From the NCBI RefSeq assembly GCF_022808675.1, contig NZ_JAKZKV010000014.1:1-64000 (forward strand): DNA of 64,000 nt, given 5' to 3'. Made by a program: the position numbers and the translations under genes. The DNA is from Parabacteroides sp. FAFU027 (GTDB taxonomy: Bacteria; Bacteroidota; Bacteroidia; Bacteroidales; UBA7332). Positions 26,608 through 37,298 of this stretch are shown here, one piece after another. How positions within the stretch are numbered: the first letter of the stretch is position 1; every line of letters starts with the position of its first letter. The notes below the pieces were generated by a model. It had not been told where the DNA came from. It did no database searches and saw nothing but the letters and a program-made list of their open reading frames with translations.

Positions 26608-28791
26608 ATGGCAGGTCAGATTAACTTAGCTGAAGAGCTAAAAAAGCACTTCGGATTCGACACCTTCAAGGGGAATCAGGAAGGTGTAATTACCGAAGTA
26701 ATGGCAGGTAGAGATGCTTTTGTATTGATGCCTACCGGTGGAGGAAAATCGCTTTGTTACCAATTACCTTCATTACTGTTGGAGGGAACGGCGATTGTTG
26801 TTTCTCCGTTGATTGCCCTGATGAAAAATCAGGTGGACGCTATGCGAAACTTCAGTGAGGAAGATGGTATCGCCCATTTCCTGAATTCATCGCTGAATAA
26901 GTCTGCTATTGACCAGGTAAAAGAAGATATAATGTCGGGAAAGACCAAACTACTCTATGTAGCTCCCGAATCTTTAACCAAAGAAGAAAATATTGAGTTT
27001 CTGAAACAGGTGAAAATCTCTTTTTATGCTGTGGATGAAGCACATTGTATCTCCGAATGGGGACATGATTTTCGACCGGAATATCGACGCATTCGTCCTA
27101 TCATCAACGAAATAGGACCACGTCCGTTAGTGGCTCTTACCGCCACTGCCACGCCGAAAGTGCAACATGATATCCAGAAAAACCTGGGAATGATGGATGC
27201 GAAGGTGTTCAAATCGTCATTCAACAGAAAAAATCTTTATTATGAAGTTCGGCCGAAAGACGAAAATATTGATAAGGAGATTATCAAGTATATCAGGCAA
27301 CATAAGGGAAAATCAGGGATTATCTATTGTCTGAGCCGGAAGAAGGTGGAGGAACTGACTGAGATCCTTCTTGCAAACGGCATCAAGGCTTTGGCCTACC
27401 ATGCCGGAATGGATTCGGCTCAACGCTCAGGAAATCAGGATTCTTTCCTGATGGAAAAAGTCCAGGTAATTGTGGCTACGATTGCATTCGGAATGGGCAT
27501 CGACAAACCGGACGTACGATATGTAATCCATTACGATATTCCCAAAAGCCTGGAAGGCTATTATCAGGAGACAGGTCGGGGCGGTCGTGATGGCGGAGAA
27601 GGTCAATGCATAGCCTTCTACTCCCACAAAGACCTGCAAAAGCTGGAAAAATTCATGCAGGGAAAACCCGTGGCAGAGCAGGAAATAGGGAAACAACTGC
27701 TTATGGAAACGGCTGCCTATGCAGAATCATCGATATGTCGCCGAAAATCTTTGTTACACTATTTTGGAGAAGGATACAATGAAGAAAATTGTGGAAATTG
27801 CGATAATTGTTTAAACCCTAAAAAACAGGTGGAAGCGAAAGAATTACTAAGTACTGTGATTGAAACGGTCATCGCCCTGAAAGAGAAATTCAAGGCTGAC
27901 CATGTAGTTGATGTTATTATTGGAAAAGAGACTTCAGAAATTCAATCTTACAAACACGACGAACTGGAAGTATTCGGTTGTGGAACCGATGAAGACGAAA
28001 AAACCTGGCAAACGGTTATTCGTCAGGCATTGATAGCGGGATATCTGGACAAGGATATCGAAAACTACGGCTTACTTAAAGTAACGCCCGCAGGCAAGAA
28101 ATTCCTGGACAAACCCGTATCATTTAAAATTGCAACTGATAACGACTTCGAGGAAGAGGAAGAAGATACCACTCCGGCTAAAGGCGGAGGTTCAGGCGCT
28201 GCTGACCCTGAACTCTTCGGCATGTTGAAAGATCTGAGAAAGAAGATGGCAAAAAAACTGGAGCTACCTCCGTATGTTATCTTCCAGGATCCTTCACTTG
28301 AAGCTATGGCGACAACCTACCCGGTAACCATCGAGGAGCTGCAAAATATCCCCGGAGTTGGAGCTGGTAAAGCTAAACGTTACGGTGACGACTTCTTGAA
28401 ATTGATAAAAAGACACGTTCAGGACAATGAAATCGTGCGCCCGGAAGACCTTCGCGTACGCACAGTTGCCAACAAATCGAAACTTAAAGTGTCAATCATC
28501 CAGAGTATCGACCGTAAAATTGCATTGGATGATATCGCTGAAGCTAAAGGTCTTGATTTTGGTGATTTGCTCAACGAGGTAGAGGCTATTGTATATTCCG
28601 GTACTAAAATCAACATCGACTACTTCCTCGACGAAGTTATGGATGATGACCACATTGATGATATCTTCGAATATTTCAAAGAAGCAGAAACTGACGACCT
28701 GAGCGAAGCTATCTCTGAATTAGGCACCGATTACTCGGAAGAAGAGATTCGTCTGGTCCGTATAAAGTTCTTATCTGAAATGGGGAACTAA
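26608..28791 (+). CDS. recQ: ATP-dependent DNA helicase RecQ
   Basis: A 3'-5' DNA helicase for recombination repair and fork restart, 727 residues. Walker A TGGGKS is at 43-48 and the DEAH box begins at Asp143 (DEAHCISEWGHDFRPEY). The second RecA lobe has motif VI (YYQETGRGGRDG). A zinc-binding subdomain follows (SSICRRKSLL, GNCDNC), then a winged helix and an HRDC domain (about 535-610, ITIEELQNIPGVG-like). About 100 extra C-terminal residues are very acidic (DEVMDDDHIDDIF), which is longer than E. coli RecQ (~610 residues) but usual in this phylum. Confidence 0.95.
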   Translation: MAGQINLAEELKKHFGFDTFKGNQEGVITEVMAGRDAFVLMPTGGGKSLCYQLPSLLLEGTAIVVSPLIALMKNQVDAMRNFSEEDGIAHFLNSSLNKSAIDQVKEDIMSGKTKLLYVAPESLTKEENIEFLKQVKISFYAVDEAHCISEWGHDFRPEYRRIRPIINEIGPRPLVALTATATPKVQHDIQKNLGMMDAKVFKSSFNRKNLYYEVRPKDENIDKEIIKYIRQHKGKSGIIYCLSRKKVEELTEILLANGIKALAYHAGMDSAQRSGNQDSFLMEKVQVIVATIAFGMGIDKPDVRYVIHYDIPKSLEGYYQETGRGGRDGGEGQCIAFYSHKDLQKLEKFMQGKPVAEQEIGKQLLMETAAYAESSICRRKSLLHYFGEGYNEENCGNCDNCLNPKKQVEAKELLSTVIETVIALKEKFKADHVVDVIIGKETSEIQSYKHDELEVFGCGTDEDEKTWQTVIRQALIAGYLDKDIENYGLLKVTPAGKKFLDKPVSFKIATDNDFEEEEEDTTPAKGGGSGAADPELFGMLKDLRKKMAKKLELPPYVIFQDPSLEAMATTYPVTIEELQNIPGVGAGKAKRYGDDFLKLIKRHVQDNEIVRPEDLRVRTVANKSKLKVSIIQSIDRKIALDDIAEAKGLDFGDLLNEVEAIVYSGTKINIDYFLDEVMDDDHIDDIFEYFKEAETDDLSEAISELGTDYSEEEIRLVRIKFLSEMGN

Positions 28792-28811
28792 CAGATAAAA
28801 GAGCATATCTG

Positions 28812-28842
28812 AATGCCCGGTATTCCACGAATGCCGGGCATT
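28812..28842 (+). terminator. Terminator of recQ
   Basis: AATGCCCGG and CCGGGCATT form the stem, followed by TTT, 20 bp after the recQ stop. Confidence 0.85.
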
Positions 28843-29093
28843 TTATTGTAATAAATATCGGGACAATCCCAAACTAGCTGTCCTTTCTCTTAAAATATTA
28901 CGAGGCTTAGCACCTTTGCTTTCTTTCCAGGAATTCTGGTCTATACAAATACCACGGAACTTTGCCTCTTATCGGGAAGACAATTGGCAAAGTATATCTC
29001 ATGAGTTGTATCGCCGAAAGGCCTGGCGAATATCCGGAATTCCGTTTTTTAGTCAAATATGAAGCGAAGAGATACACTGAAGATTTACTTCAA
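28843..29093. other. Gap between convergent recQ and yidC
   Basis: Together with the flanking terminators the gap is 363 bp. The central ~250 bp show no gene, repeat or hairpin that I can support. Confidence 0.5.
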
Positions 29094-29136
29094 ATAAAAC
29101 GGGGCTTCCTCTAAGAAAGAAGAAGCCCCGTTTTAT
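29094..29136 (-). terminator. Terminator of yidC
   Basis: A perfect 15-bp stem, ATAAAACGGGGCTTC against its complement at 29122-29136, with T-rich ends. It lies about 20 bp after the yidC stop on the minus strand. Confidence 0.9.
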
Positions 29137-29154
29137 CTTACGCTGAGACAGTAT

Positions 29155-31041
29155 TTATTTACGTTTCTGGCGTTGTTTTTGTTGTTCGCGCACAATTTCC
29201 TGCTGACGTCTTTGCGCTTCTTCTATGCGAGCCATAAAGCTTGATTTCTTTTTAGCCGGCTTTTTAGCAGCATTTGCATGAAGCTTAGCCAACAGTTTTT
29301 CCTCATTGATAAATTTGCGGAACGCCAATGTCTGCAAGATCGTAATCAATGTTGAAATAAAGTAGTAATAGCTCAAGCCTGAAGCAAACTGATTCAGCAC
29401 AAAAAGGAACATCACCGGCATCAGGTACATCATGGTCTTCATACCCGGCATTTGTGCCTGACCTGTATTGGTTGCTTCCATATTAAATTTTGTGTAAACG
29501 ATGTTGGTCGCGGTCATCAGCAGACAGAACAAGCTGATGTGGTTTCCATAAAACTGACTCAGAACAGGAATCTGGGTGGACCAGCTGAAGATTGAATCAT
29601 AGGTTGACAGGTCAGTTGCCCACAAGAAACTTTGCTGACGAAGCTCAATGGATGACGGGAAGAACATGTACATCGCAATCAGGATAGGCATTTGCAACAA
29701 CATAGGCAAACATCCGCTCATCGGATTTACTCCGACCTTTTTGTACAAATCCATAGTTGCACGTTGTTTGTCCATCGCTTTATCCTGTCCCGGATATTTC
29801 TCATTTAACTCTTCTACCTGAGGACGAAGAACGCGCATTTTAGCCGAAGATATATAGGATTTGAAAGTCAGCGGAAACAACACGGTCTTAATAACCAACG
29901 TCAGCAAAAGAATAATCAAACCGTAGTTGCTGATGTATTTCTCAAAGAAGTTAAACAATGGAATCACAATCCACTGGTTAATCCAACGGAACAGTTTTGC
30001 GCCCAGCGGAACCAGTTTGTCAAGTCTCAGTTTATCCTCGTCATTTTTAACGCCCTTATCCAGATTTTTCAGTGTCGGATAGTGGTTCGGACCAAAGTAG
30101 TAACTGAATGAAATTGGCTTATTGTTTTTAGCATTGAATTCAATTAATGCATCTGTATCGTATTGCTTGATATAACCCGGCTCATTTTTCAAGACTCTTG
30201 AAGCAATATTTACCGAGCTGATAGGATTCTGGGCTATCAATACACTGGAGAAAAACTGATCTTTATAGGCAATCCATTTCACCTTGTTGGGCAGTTCTTT
30301 TTGGTCATCTTTCGAATCGCTCAGATAGTCAACCTCATCAGTAGTGTATTTGTAATAAAGGTTTGCATACTTATTTTCATTCTTCTCCCCTTTCTCCTGT
30401 TGACGCAGTCTCTGGCTCCATTTCAGTTGCATTGTATTTACATTAGAAGCTAGCAGAGAATCCATTCCCGATGAAACAATATCAAATTTCATCATGTAGT
30501 TTTTCGGACGAATGGTATATACGAAATCCAGACTGCTGTTTCCACCTGCATTCAGACGCATCGTAATGGTGCTATCTTTCAACATCGGAGTAAAATACAA
30601 GTCACCGGTATTAATCAACTGGTTATTGACTGCATGCAAAGTCAAATTGAAGGAGCTTTCGTTACCGTTGAAAAGATACAATGGCTTCTTGTCAAAGGTT
30701 TTGTACTTTTTCAGTCTGACCGAATAGATACGTCCCCCTTTGTTGCTGATTTTCACCTCCATCAGGTCATTCTGAAGAGTTTCAATCTTTTCTGTACCTG
30801 TTGCAGCAGCAGCGAATGAGCCAAATTTTGCGGCCTTGGCTGAATCTGACAACTGAATCTGCTCAGCAGGAGCTTGTTTAGCCTGTTTTTCTGCAATCTG
30901 GCGCTGTTTTTCAACCAACGCAATAGAATCGTTATATTTCTGCTGCAATTTCAACTGTGCGTCCGACGGTTTATTAAACCAGCTGTACGCAAAAAGAATC
31001 GCACCAATCAATACAAATCCGAGAACCGTATTTCTATCCAT
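29155..31041 (-). CDS. yidC: Membrane protein insertase YidC
   Basis: The insertase inserts and folds inner-membrane proteins, alone or with Sec. It has 628 residues, in the range of Gram-negative YidC. One N-terminal membrane helix (VLGFVLIGAILFAYSWF) is followed by a large periplasmic beta-domain (about 60-350), then the conserved five-helix core beginning near FFEKYISNYGLIILLLTLVIKT. GCLPMLLQMPILIAMY is a family signature. The tail is lysine- and arginine-rich (KKPAKKKSS, QKRK), as usual for ribosome contact. It is the second gene after pyrG, 70 bp apart, with a hairpin in the gap. Confidence 0.96.
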   Translation of the reverse strand: MDRNTVLGFVLIGAILFAYSWFNKPSDAQLKLQQKYNDSIALVEKQRQIAEKQAKQAPAEQIQLSDSAKAAKFGSFAAAATGTEKIETLQNDLMEVKISNKGGRIYSVRLKKYKTFDKKPLYLFNGNESSFNLTLHAVNNQLINTGDLYFTPMLKDSTITMRLNAGGNSSLDFVYTIRPKNYMMKFDIVSSGMDSLLASNVNTMQLKWSQRLRQQEKGEKNENKYANLYYKYTTDEVDYLSDSKDDQKELPNKVKWIAYKDQFFSSVLIAQNPISSVNIASRVLKNEPGYIKQYDTDALIEFNAKNNKPISFSYYFGPNHYPTLKNLDKGVKNDEDKLRLDKLVPLGAKLFRWINQWIVIPLFNFFEKYISNYGLIILLLTLVIKTVLFPLTFKSYISSAKMRVLRPQVEELNEKYPGQDKAMDKQRATMDLYKKVGVNPMSGCLPMLLQMPILIAMYMFFPSSIELRQQSFLWATDLSTYDSIFSWSTQIPVLSQFYGNHISLFCLLMTATNIVYTKFNMEATNTGQAQMPGMKTMMYLMPVMFLFVLNQFASGLSYYYFISTLITILQTLAFRKFINEEKLLAKLHANAAKKPAKKKSSFMARIEEAQRRQQEIVREQQKQRQKRK

Positions 31042-31068
31042 CTGTTTTTTCTGTTTGACTTAATGAAG

Positions 31069-31092
31069 AAAAGGGGAACGAATTCCCCTTTT
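31069..31092 (-). terminator. Hairpin between pyrG and yidC, possible attenuator
   Basis: AAAAGGGGAA and TTCCCCTTTT form a 10-bp stem between the pyrG stop and the yidC start on the minus strand. The T-run is interrupted, so it may only partly terminate and could set the ratio of the two products. Confidence 0.6.
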
Positions 31093-31111
31093 GCTTAGGA
31101 CATTAACCTGT

Positions 31112-32731
<1,620 letters not shown>

Positions 32732-32826
32732 TTAGGGGTTTAAAAACAATCTGCAAAAGTACATCTTTTTTTCCAATGGGGAATCAATAATCGACGAAGT
32801 CTCTTTTTAGTCCGTCCATTTTATGC

Positions 32827-32834
32827 TATTTTTG
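32827..32834 (+). promoter_or_regulatory. Candidate -7 box for the DUF3078 gene
   Basis: TATTTTTG, 18 bp before the start codon. It predicts a very short leader. The -33 element is not evident. Confidence 0.45.
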
Positions 32835-32851
32835 CGGCAAAATAGATAGGG

Positions 32852-34288
32852 ATGATGATTAGTTTAGGTAAATACAGAGTTATTTTAATCCTTTCGGGAT
32901 TCATTATGTCAATGACCGGTTATGCCAATGAACCGGCACAGGATTCGTCAAAGGACTCAACAACAACGAAGCAGGACGAGAGCATTAAAAGCCTGATTGA
33001 CACGACAAACACGTTTATTCCGGACGGTATGGAATCCAATGTGGATCTGATGCCGCACCAATCCACGGAAACACCGGCCCAGAATGTAGACTCGGTAGAA
33101 CAGGAGGAATCGTTCTTAATCTACAACCGGCTGAATATGCCCCTGGAGTATGAACGCCCCTACCCGACCGACGTATGGCGGATACCACCATACCTATACG
33201 AATACGAAAAAGAGAAGAAATATCTGGATGTTTCGGTGGAAAAAAACCCGGAACTGGAAGAGTATTTCCGGCTTGACACGCTACGTCTGGAGATTTTGCA
33301 TCACATCATGTTTTACAACCCCAATCTCATAACCGGTATCAAAAACAGTCATCCTTCCGAATACAAAGATGACGAAGTGCCGACCATTGAGACTTCAACT
33401 TTACTGGAACATCTTACCCATACCAACCTCGATATTACGAACCTGAAACCATCTAATAAGATGGCAATCGACCTGGGTAAAAAGGGGTATTGGGCGTATG
33501 CCAACAAGTCCTCACTTCAGTTTTCCCAAAACTATATCTCTGAAAACTGGCAGCAAGGGGGTGAAAGTAACCTGGCACTCAACGGAACACTCAACATGAA
33601 AGCGAACTACGCGCACGAATCCGGCCTTACCCTCAACAATGAGTTGGACTGGCGGGCCAGCTTTTTTACTGCTCCCAGTGATACAGTCCGTTCATGGCGG
33701 GTAACGGATGACCAGCTTCGCCTCACATCAAACCTGGCTTTTAAAGCATTCCAAAAATGGAACTACTCGACAACCGCCGAGTTTAAGACCCGTTTCTTCA
33801 ACTCGTTCAAGACCAATTCGAACACTAAGCTGGCATCGTTCCTATCTCCTGCTGAATTTAGCTTCAGTATCGGTCTTAGCTATGCCAATGACCTGAAGAA
33901 GTTAAAGATAAAGGATCTGAATCTCGCGCTCTCGCCTCTATCTTACAACTGGAAATATGTGAGAGAGTACAAACGTATCGACGTGACCCGATATGGCATC
34001 ACAGCCGGCGAACATGCCCTTGACCAGGTGGGATCCCGTCTTGACCTGAGGTTTTCACAGGATATTAAAAAGAATGTCAGCTGGAATACACGCTACTACT
34101 ATTTTACCACCTATAAGAGCGTGGAGTCAGAATGGGAAAATACACTCAACTTTACCGTAAATCGATATTTCTCGACGAAAATATTTTTTGATCTGAGGTT
34201 TGATGATAAGCGTAAACTGAAAAGTAATGAAGACTCTTACTTTCAGTTCAAAGAACTGCTAAGTTTCGGATTTAGCTACGTTTGGTAA
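32852..34288 (+). CDS. DUF3078 family envelope protein
   Basis: A 478-residue protein of a family largely restricted to Bacteroidota and of unknown function. A signal peptide ends near residue 26 (TGYA). The N-terminal ~200 residues are polar with a conserved-looking block (LIYNRLNMPLEYERPYPTDVWRIPPYLYEY is longer than quoted here by choice only in position, residues ~92-120). From about residue 220 the chain is rich in alternating aromatic beta strands, starting at LQFSQNYISENWQQGGES, the DUF3078 hallmark, and ending in FSYVW. This suggests an outer-membrane beta-barrel. It stands alone, between divergent pyrG and a strong terminator. Confidence 0.85.
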   Translation: MMISLGKYRVILILSGFIMSMTGYANEPAQDSSKDSTTTKQDESIKSLIDTTNTFIPDGMESNVDLMPHQSTETPAQNVDSVEQEESFLIYNRLNMPLEYERPYPTDVWRIPPYLYEYEKEKKYLDVSVEKNPELEEYFRLDTLRLEILHHIMFYNPNLITGIKNSHPSEYKDDEVPTIETSTLLEHLTHTNLDITNLKPSNKMAIDLGKKGYWAYANKSSLQFSQNYISENWQQGGESNLALNGTLNMKANYAHESGLTLNNELDWRASFFTAPSDTVRSWRVTDDQLRLTSNLAFKAFQKWNYSTTAEFKTRFFNSFKTNSNTKLASFLSPAEFSFSIGLSYANDLKKLKIKDLNLALSPLSYNWKYVREYKRIDVTRYGITAGEHALDQVGSRLDLRFSQDIKKNVSWNTRYYYFTTYKSVESEWENTLNFTVNRYFSTKIFFDLRFDDKRKLKSNEDSYFQFKELLSFGFSYVW

Positions 34289-34305
34289 TCTTTTACGATT
34301 ACAAG

Positions 34306-34352
34306 GAAAAAGACCGGCTATCAGGTGATAAAACCTGGCAGCCGGTCTTTTT
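34306..34352. terminator. Bidirectional terminator between DUF3078 and the zinc ABC genes
   Basis: AAAGACCGGCT and AGCCGGTCTTT form a strong stem with an inner CAGG/CCTG pair and T-runs on both sides. It can serve both converging transcripts. Confidence 0.85.
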
Positions 34353-34440
34353 ATAAAAACACAACCCGCCTGTGAATATCATCTCAGGCCTTAGAGTTTA
34401 TTTTTTGGCTTTTGGAAATGGTCTCCCAGGTCTTGGAAAG

Positions 34441-35133
34441 TCAGTAAAATTCATAGAGACATTCGGTGGGAATGTTGGTACTTCTATGATAGTGCAGGCT
34501 ACCGTTGACACATGCCAGACTTTTGGCCATTGAGCGCACCGAACTGATATTGTGCGAAACCATCAGGATGGCCAGGTCTTTACTAAACTCCTGAAGTAAA
34601 TCGTTCAGCTTCCCTTCCGAATCCTTATCCAGATAAGAGTTAGGTTCATCGAGTATCAGCAATTGGGGATTACCCACCAATGCCCGTCCCAGAAAGGTTC
34701 GTTGTAATTGCCCTCCGGAAAGCTGGCTAATCGGTCTTTTTCTCAGACTTTCAAGGTCTAGAAGTTTAATCATTTCCTCAACCGCATGTTTATGACTCTT
34801 TGAAAATTTAGAGAAAAGGCTACTTTCACCCGTCAGGCCTGACAATATCACATCATATACACTAATCGGGAATGAGCGGTCAATATTATTGCTTTGGGGC
34901 ACGTATCCAATGCGAAGGTCAGGAACCTTTTCGCCATCTTGCAGGAATTCTATCTGTCCCGATTGAATGGGAATAACGCCCAGAATGGCTTTGAGCAGCG
35001 TAGTTTTCCCACCGCCATTCGGACCAATCACTCCGATAAAATCATCGTTATGGATGGTCAGGTTTACATTTTTGAGTATGACCTTGTTTTCATACCCGAC
35101 GGTAATATTTTTTATTTCTACGATTCTATTCAC
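34441..35133 (-). CDS. Metal (zinc-type) ABC transporter ATP-binding protein
   Basis: The ATPase of a Zn/Mn-type importer, 230 residues. Walker A GPNGGGKT lies at 37-44, the signature LSGGQ at 138-142, Walker B LLILDEP with Asp162-Glu163, and an H-loop VSHN follows. The start overlaps the binding-protein gene by 8 bp, so the two are coupled. The chain is a little shorter than usual (about 245-260). After the stop another frame would add some 15 Pro/Lys-rich residues, which may mean a small C-terminal change. No permease gene follows; a terminator comes next. Confidence 0.9.
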   Translation of the reverse strand: MNRIVEIKNITVGYENKVILKNVNLTIHNDDFIGVIGPNGGGKTTLLKAILGVIPIQSGQIEFLQDGEKVPDLRIGYVPQSNNIDRSFPISVYDVILSGLTGESSLFSKFSKSHKHAVEEMIKLLDLESLRKRPISQLSGGQLQRTFLGRALVGNPQLLILDEPNSYLDKDSEGKLNDLLQEFSKDLAILMVSHNISSVRSMAKSLACVNGSLHYHRSTNIPTECLYEFY

Positions 35134-36001
35134 TTGCTAAAGCTATTGCGACATCAGTTAAACCTTTGCTCCACTGGTACGAAAGCGGGTCAATCACTAC
35201 GATTTTGCACCCTGACTCCTGGGCCAGTATCTGAGCGTTCTTGCTATCAAATTCCTTTTGGATAAAGATGACCCTGATATCATGTTTCTTCGCTGCATCC
35301 ACAAGCATCTTCAGATGCTGGGGCGTTGGCTCTTTTCCGTTAAACTCGACGCTGTATTGATTCAATCCGTAATCCCGAGCCAGATAGGTCAGAGCCGGAT
35401 GATAAATCAGAAATGAGCGGTTTTTAACAGTCCGGAGCTTTTTCGACAAAACGGAATCAGTCTGGTCTATCTCATTGATTAACCGAACAAAGTTTTTGCG
35501 ATAAAGTTTTTCGTTTTTGGGGTCTGTCTCTATTATTGCCGAAAGAATATTTTGGGCAATAACACGGGCGGTTTTGGGGGAGCTCCAGGTGTGAGGGTCC
35601 AAACCGAAGTGACCACCATCATCGTCATTCCGATGAGAATCATTGTGCTTATGCTCAATCAACGGAATACCTTTCGATGTTTTGTATATCTTCAACGCGG
35701 GTTGGTTCTGCTGCAGTTTGCTTAACCAGGCCAGTTCAAAGCCCAGTTCACCGACAGCCAGATAGGATTTGCTTTTGCTCAGGGTTACCAGTTGATTTGG
35801 TGAAGGATCGTACGATTCCGGATTGGAGCCGGCAGGAACCATACACATCACATCCATTTTATTGCCAACAATCTGGTCCGCGAAATACTTCAATGGTAGG
35901 ATAGTAACGGTGATTACCGGCTTATCTTTCTTTTCGGAAATACATGAATTCAGGCCAAAAGAAAAGAGCCCGACAATCAATATGCTGATAAATTTATTCA
36001 T
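35126..36001 (-). CDS. Metal ABC transporter substrate-binding lipoprotein (ZnuA-like)
   Basis: A periplasmic metal-binding protein of the cluster A-I type, 291 residues, with a lipoprotein signal (LNSC, Cys20). A histidine/aspartate-rich loop (EHKHNDSHRNDDDGGH, about residues 112-127) precedes the metal ligand LDPHTWSSP; a second His lies in YHPALTYLARDYG. This loop type is typical of zinc rather than manganese proteins. It is the first gene of a two-gene unit with the ATPase. A TACCTTTG box lies at 36031-36038 on the minus strand, 30 bp upstream. A zinc-responsive (Zur) site was not recognised. Confidence 0.92.
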   Translation of the reverse strand: MNKFISILIVGLFSFGLNSCISEKKDKPVITVTILPLKYFADQIVGNKMDVMCMVPAGSNPESYDPSPNQLVTLSKSKSYLAVGELGFELAWLSKLQQNQPALKIYKTSKGIPLIEHKHNDSHRNDDDGGHFGLDPHTWSSPKTARVIAQNILSAIIETDPKNEKLYRKNFVRLINEIDQTDSVLSKKLRTVKNRSFLIYHPALTYLARDYGLNQYSVEFNGKEPTPQHLKMLVDAAKKHDIRVIFIQKEFDSKNAQILAQESGCKIVVIDPLSYQWSKGLTDVAIALASE

Positions 36002-36030
36002 TGTAGTTAGTAAAAGGGTATTGCTTATAA

Positions 36031-36038
36031 CAAAGGTA
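36031..36038 (-). promoter_or_regulatory. Candidate -7 box for the zinc ABC genes
   Basis: TACCTTTG on the minus strand, about 30 bp upstream of the binding-protein start. No good -33 element is seen. Confidence 0.45.
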
Positions 36039-36136
36039 AAACTAAAAGTTTGGATAAAATGTCATACTGATTACAAAAACGTAGGATTAGACTAAAGATT
36101 GCCCTGGCCGGGTTAAAGATGAAGAGTTGCCGTTTA

Positions 36137-36167
36137 TTGACAGGGTTTGATATTACTGCTATCTTTG
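36137..36167 (+). promoter_or_regulatory. Promoter of mnmD, predicts a leaderless transcript
   Basis: TTG at 36137-36139, 20-bp spacer and TATCTTTG at 36160-36167 form a good consensus promoter. The ATG begins at 36172, only 4 bases after the -7 box, so transcription should start at or next to the start codon. Confidence 0.65.
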
Positions 36168-36171
36168 CAGC

Positions 36172-36843
36172 ATGAACAATCCGAATATTATTCTTGAAGA
36201 AACAAAAGACGGTTCACACACCCTGTTTGTGCCGGCGATGAATGAGCATTACCACTCGGTGAACGGTGCTTTGCAGGAGTCGATGCATGTATTTATTGAT
36301 GCCGGATTACGGAAGGTTGAAGCTAAAAAAATCTGCGTATTGGAAATCGGGTTCGGCACAGGATTGAATGCCTTCATCACTTTACTGGAAGGCGATAAAC
36401 TGCAGAAAGAGATTCATTTCACTTCGTTGGAGTTATATCCATTGCCCGAAGATATTTACTCGAAGCTCAATTACGGAGAGATAATAGCGCCCGAAAAAGC
36501 CGGTTTGTTTACCAAACTGCATCAGGCTGAATGGGAAAAGAGTTGCGAAATAACCCCGTTATTCCATTTGCAAAAAAAGAAGGCGGATTTATGCCAATAC
36601 GACTTTGGCGATGAGATGTACGACCTGATATACTTCGATGCTTTTGCACCTGACAAACAACCCGAGATGTGGCAACCGGAACTGTTTCAGAAGCTATCCG
36701 ACCACACCAATCCCGGTGGAATACTGACCACTTATTGTGCCAAAGGAGTCGTGAGACGGGCTATGCAGGCGGCCGGTTATACTGTAGAAAGACTACAGGG
36801 TCCTCCCGGAAAGCGGGAAATGCTGCGGGCAACAAAGATTTAG
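36172..36843 (+). CDS. mnmD: tRNA 5-methylaminomethyl-2-thiouridine methyltransferase, MnmD type
   Basis: A SAM-dependent methyltransferase (DUF752/MnmC-like), 223 residues. It acts in the cytoplasm on U34 of tRNA, completing mnm5s2U. The SAM motif VLEIGFGTGLNAF is at about 60-72, and the catalytic-type DLIYFDAFAPDKQPEMW is near 145-161. It is the stand-alone MnmD form without the FAD oxidoreductase domain of E. coli MnmC. The stop overlaps the convergent yqaA-like stop by 4 bp, so no terminator separates the two. The promoter box sits immediately before the ATG. Confidence 0.9.
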   Translation: MNNPNIILEETKDGSHTLFVPAMNEHYHSVNGALQESMHVFIDAGLRKVEAKKICVLEIGFGTGLNAFITLLEGDKLQKEIHFTSLELYPLPEDIYSKLNYGEIIAPEKAGLFTKLHQAEWEKSCEITPLFHLQKKKADLCQYDFGDEMYDLIYFDAFAPDKQPEMWQPELFQKLSDHTNPGGILTTYCAKGVVRRAMQAAGYTVERLQGPPGKREMLRATKI

Positions 36844-37298
36844 AAAAGCTTAATCACACCGTAAACCATCTGCATCCAAACAATATAGCGGATAAATTTC
36901 CCTGCAAACATGAAGAGGGAAACCGCATATACATTCGCCCGGAGAAAGCCTAGAGCAACGGCAATAATATCTCCGACACCCGGTAGAAAGACAAAGAACG
37001 CCATGGCTGAACCTTTTCCGTTGAGCCAGTTCTGAAGCTTATCTACCTTTTCTTTTTTAATCTTCAGGTATTTCTCAATCCATTCCACATTCCCCAGATA
37101 ACCGAGGTAGTAACAACTCAATCCTCCCAGAAAGTTTCCGATAGTCGCAGCAACTGTGCATCCCCAGAGATTCATTCCCGCCAGGACCAATGCACTGAAT
37201 ACGATTTCAGAGCTGAATGGCAGAATGGTTGCCGCCAGAAAAGAAGCCAAAAAGAGGCCGAAATAGCCCCATTCGGCAAAGTTTAGGATAAACTCCAT
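36840..37298 (-). CDS. YqaA family membrane protein (DedA/SNARE-associated type)
   Basis: A 152-residue membrane protein with about four helices. The family motif includes ATILPFSSEIVFSALVLAG near residue 24 and FLPGVGDIIAVALGFLR near residue 103. Distant DedA relatives flip or scramble lipids; the role of YqaA itself is not settled. Its start overlaps the end of the upstream membrane-protein gene by 16 bp, indicating translational coupling, and its 3' end overlaps convergent mnmD by 4 bp. Confidence 0.88.
   Translation of the reverse strand: MEFILNFAEWGYFGLFLASFLAATILPFSSEIVFSALVLAGMNLWGCTVAATIGNFLGGLSCYYLGYLGNVEWIEKYLKIKKEKVDKLQNWLNGKGSAMAFFVFLPGVGDIIAVALGFLRANVYAVSLFMFAGKFIRYIVWMQMVYGVIKLF

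Noticed and set aside
34390-34440. Continuation of the zinc ABC ATPase by a one-base shift
   Set aside because: The extra Pro/Lys-rich residues do not resemble a known C-terminus well enough to call a frameshift; mentioned only as a possibility.
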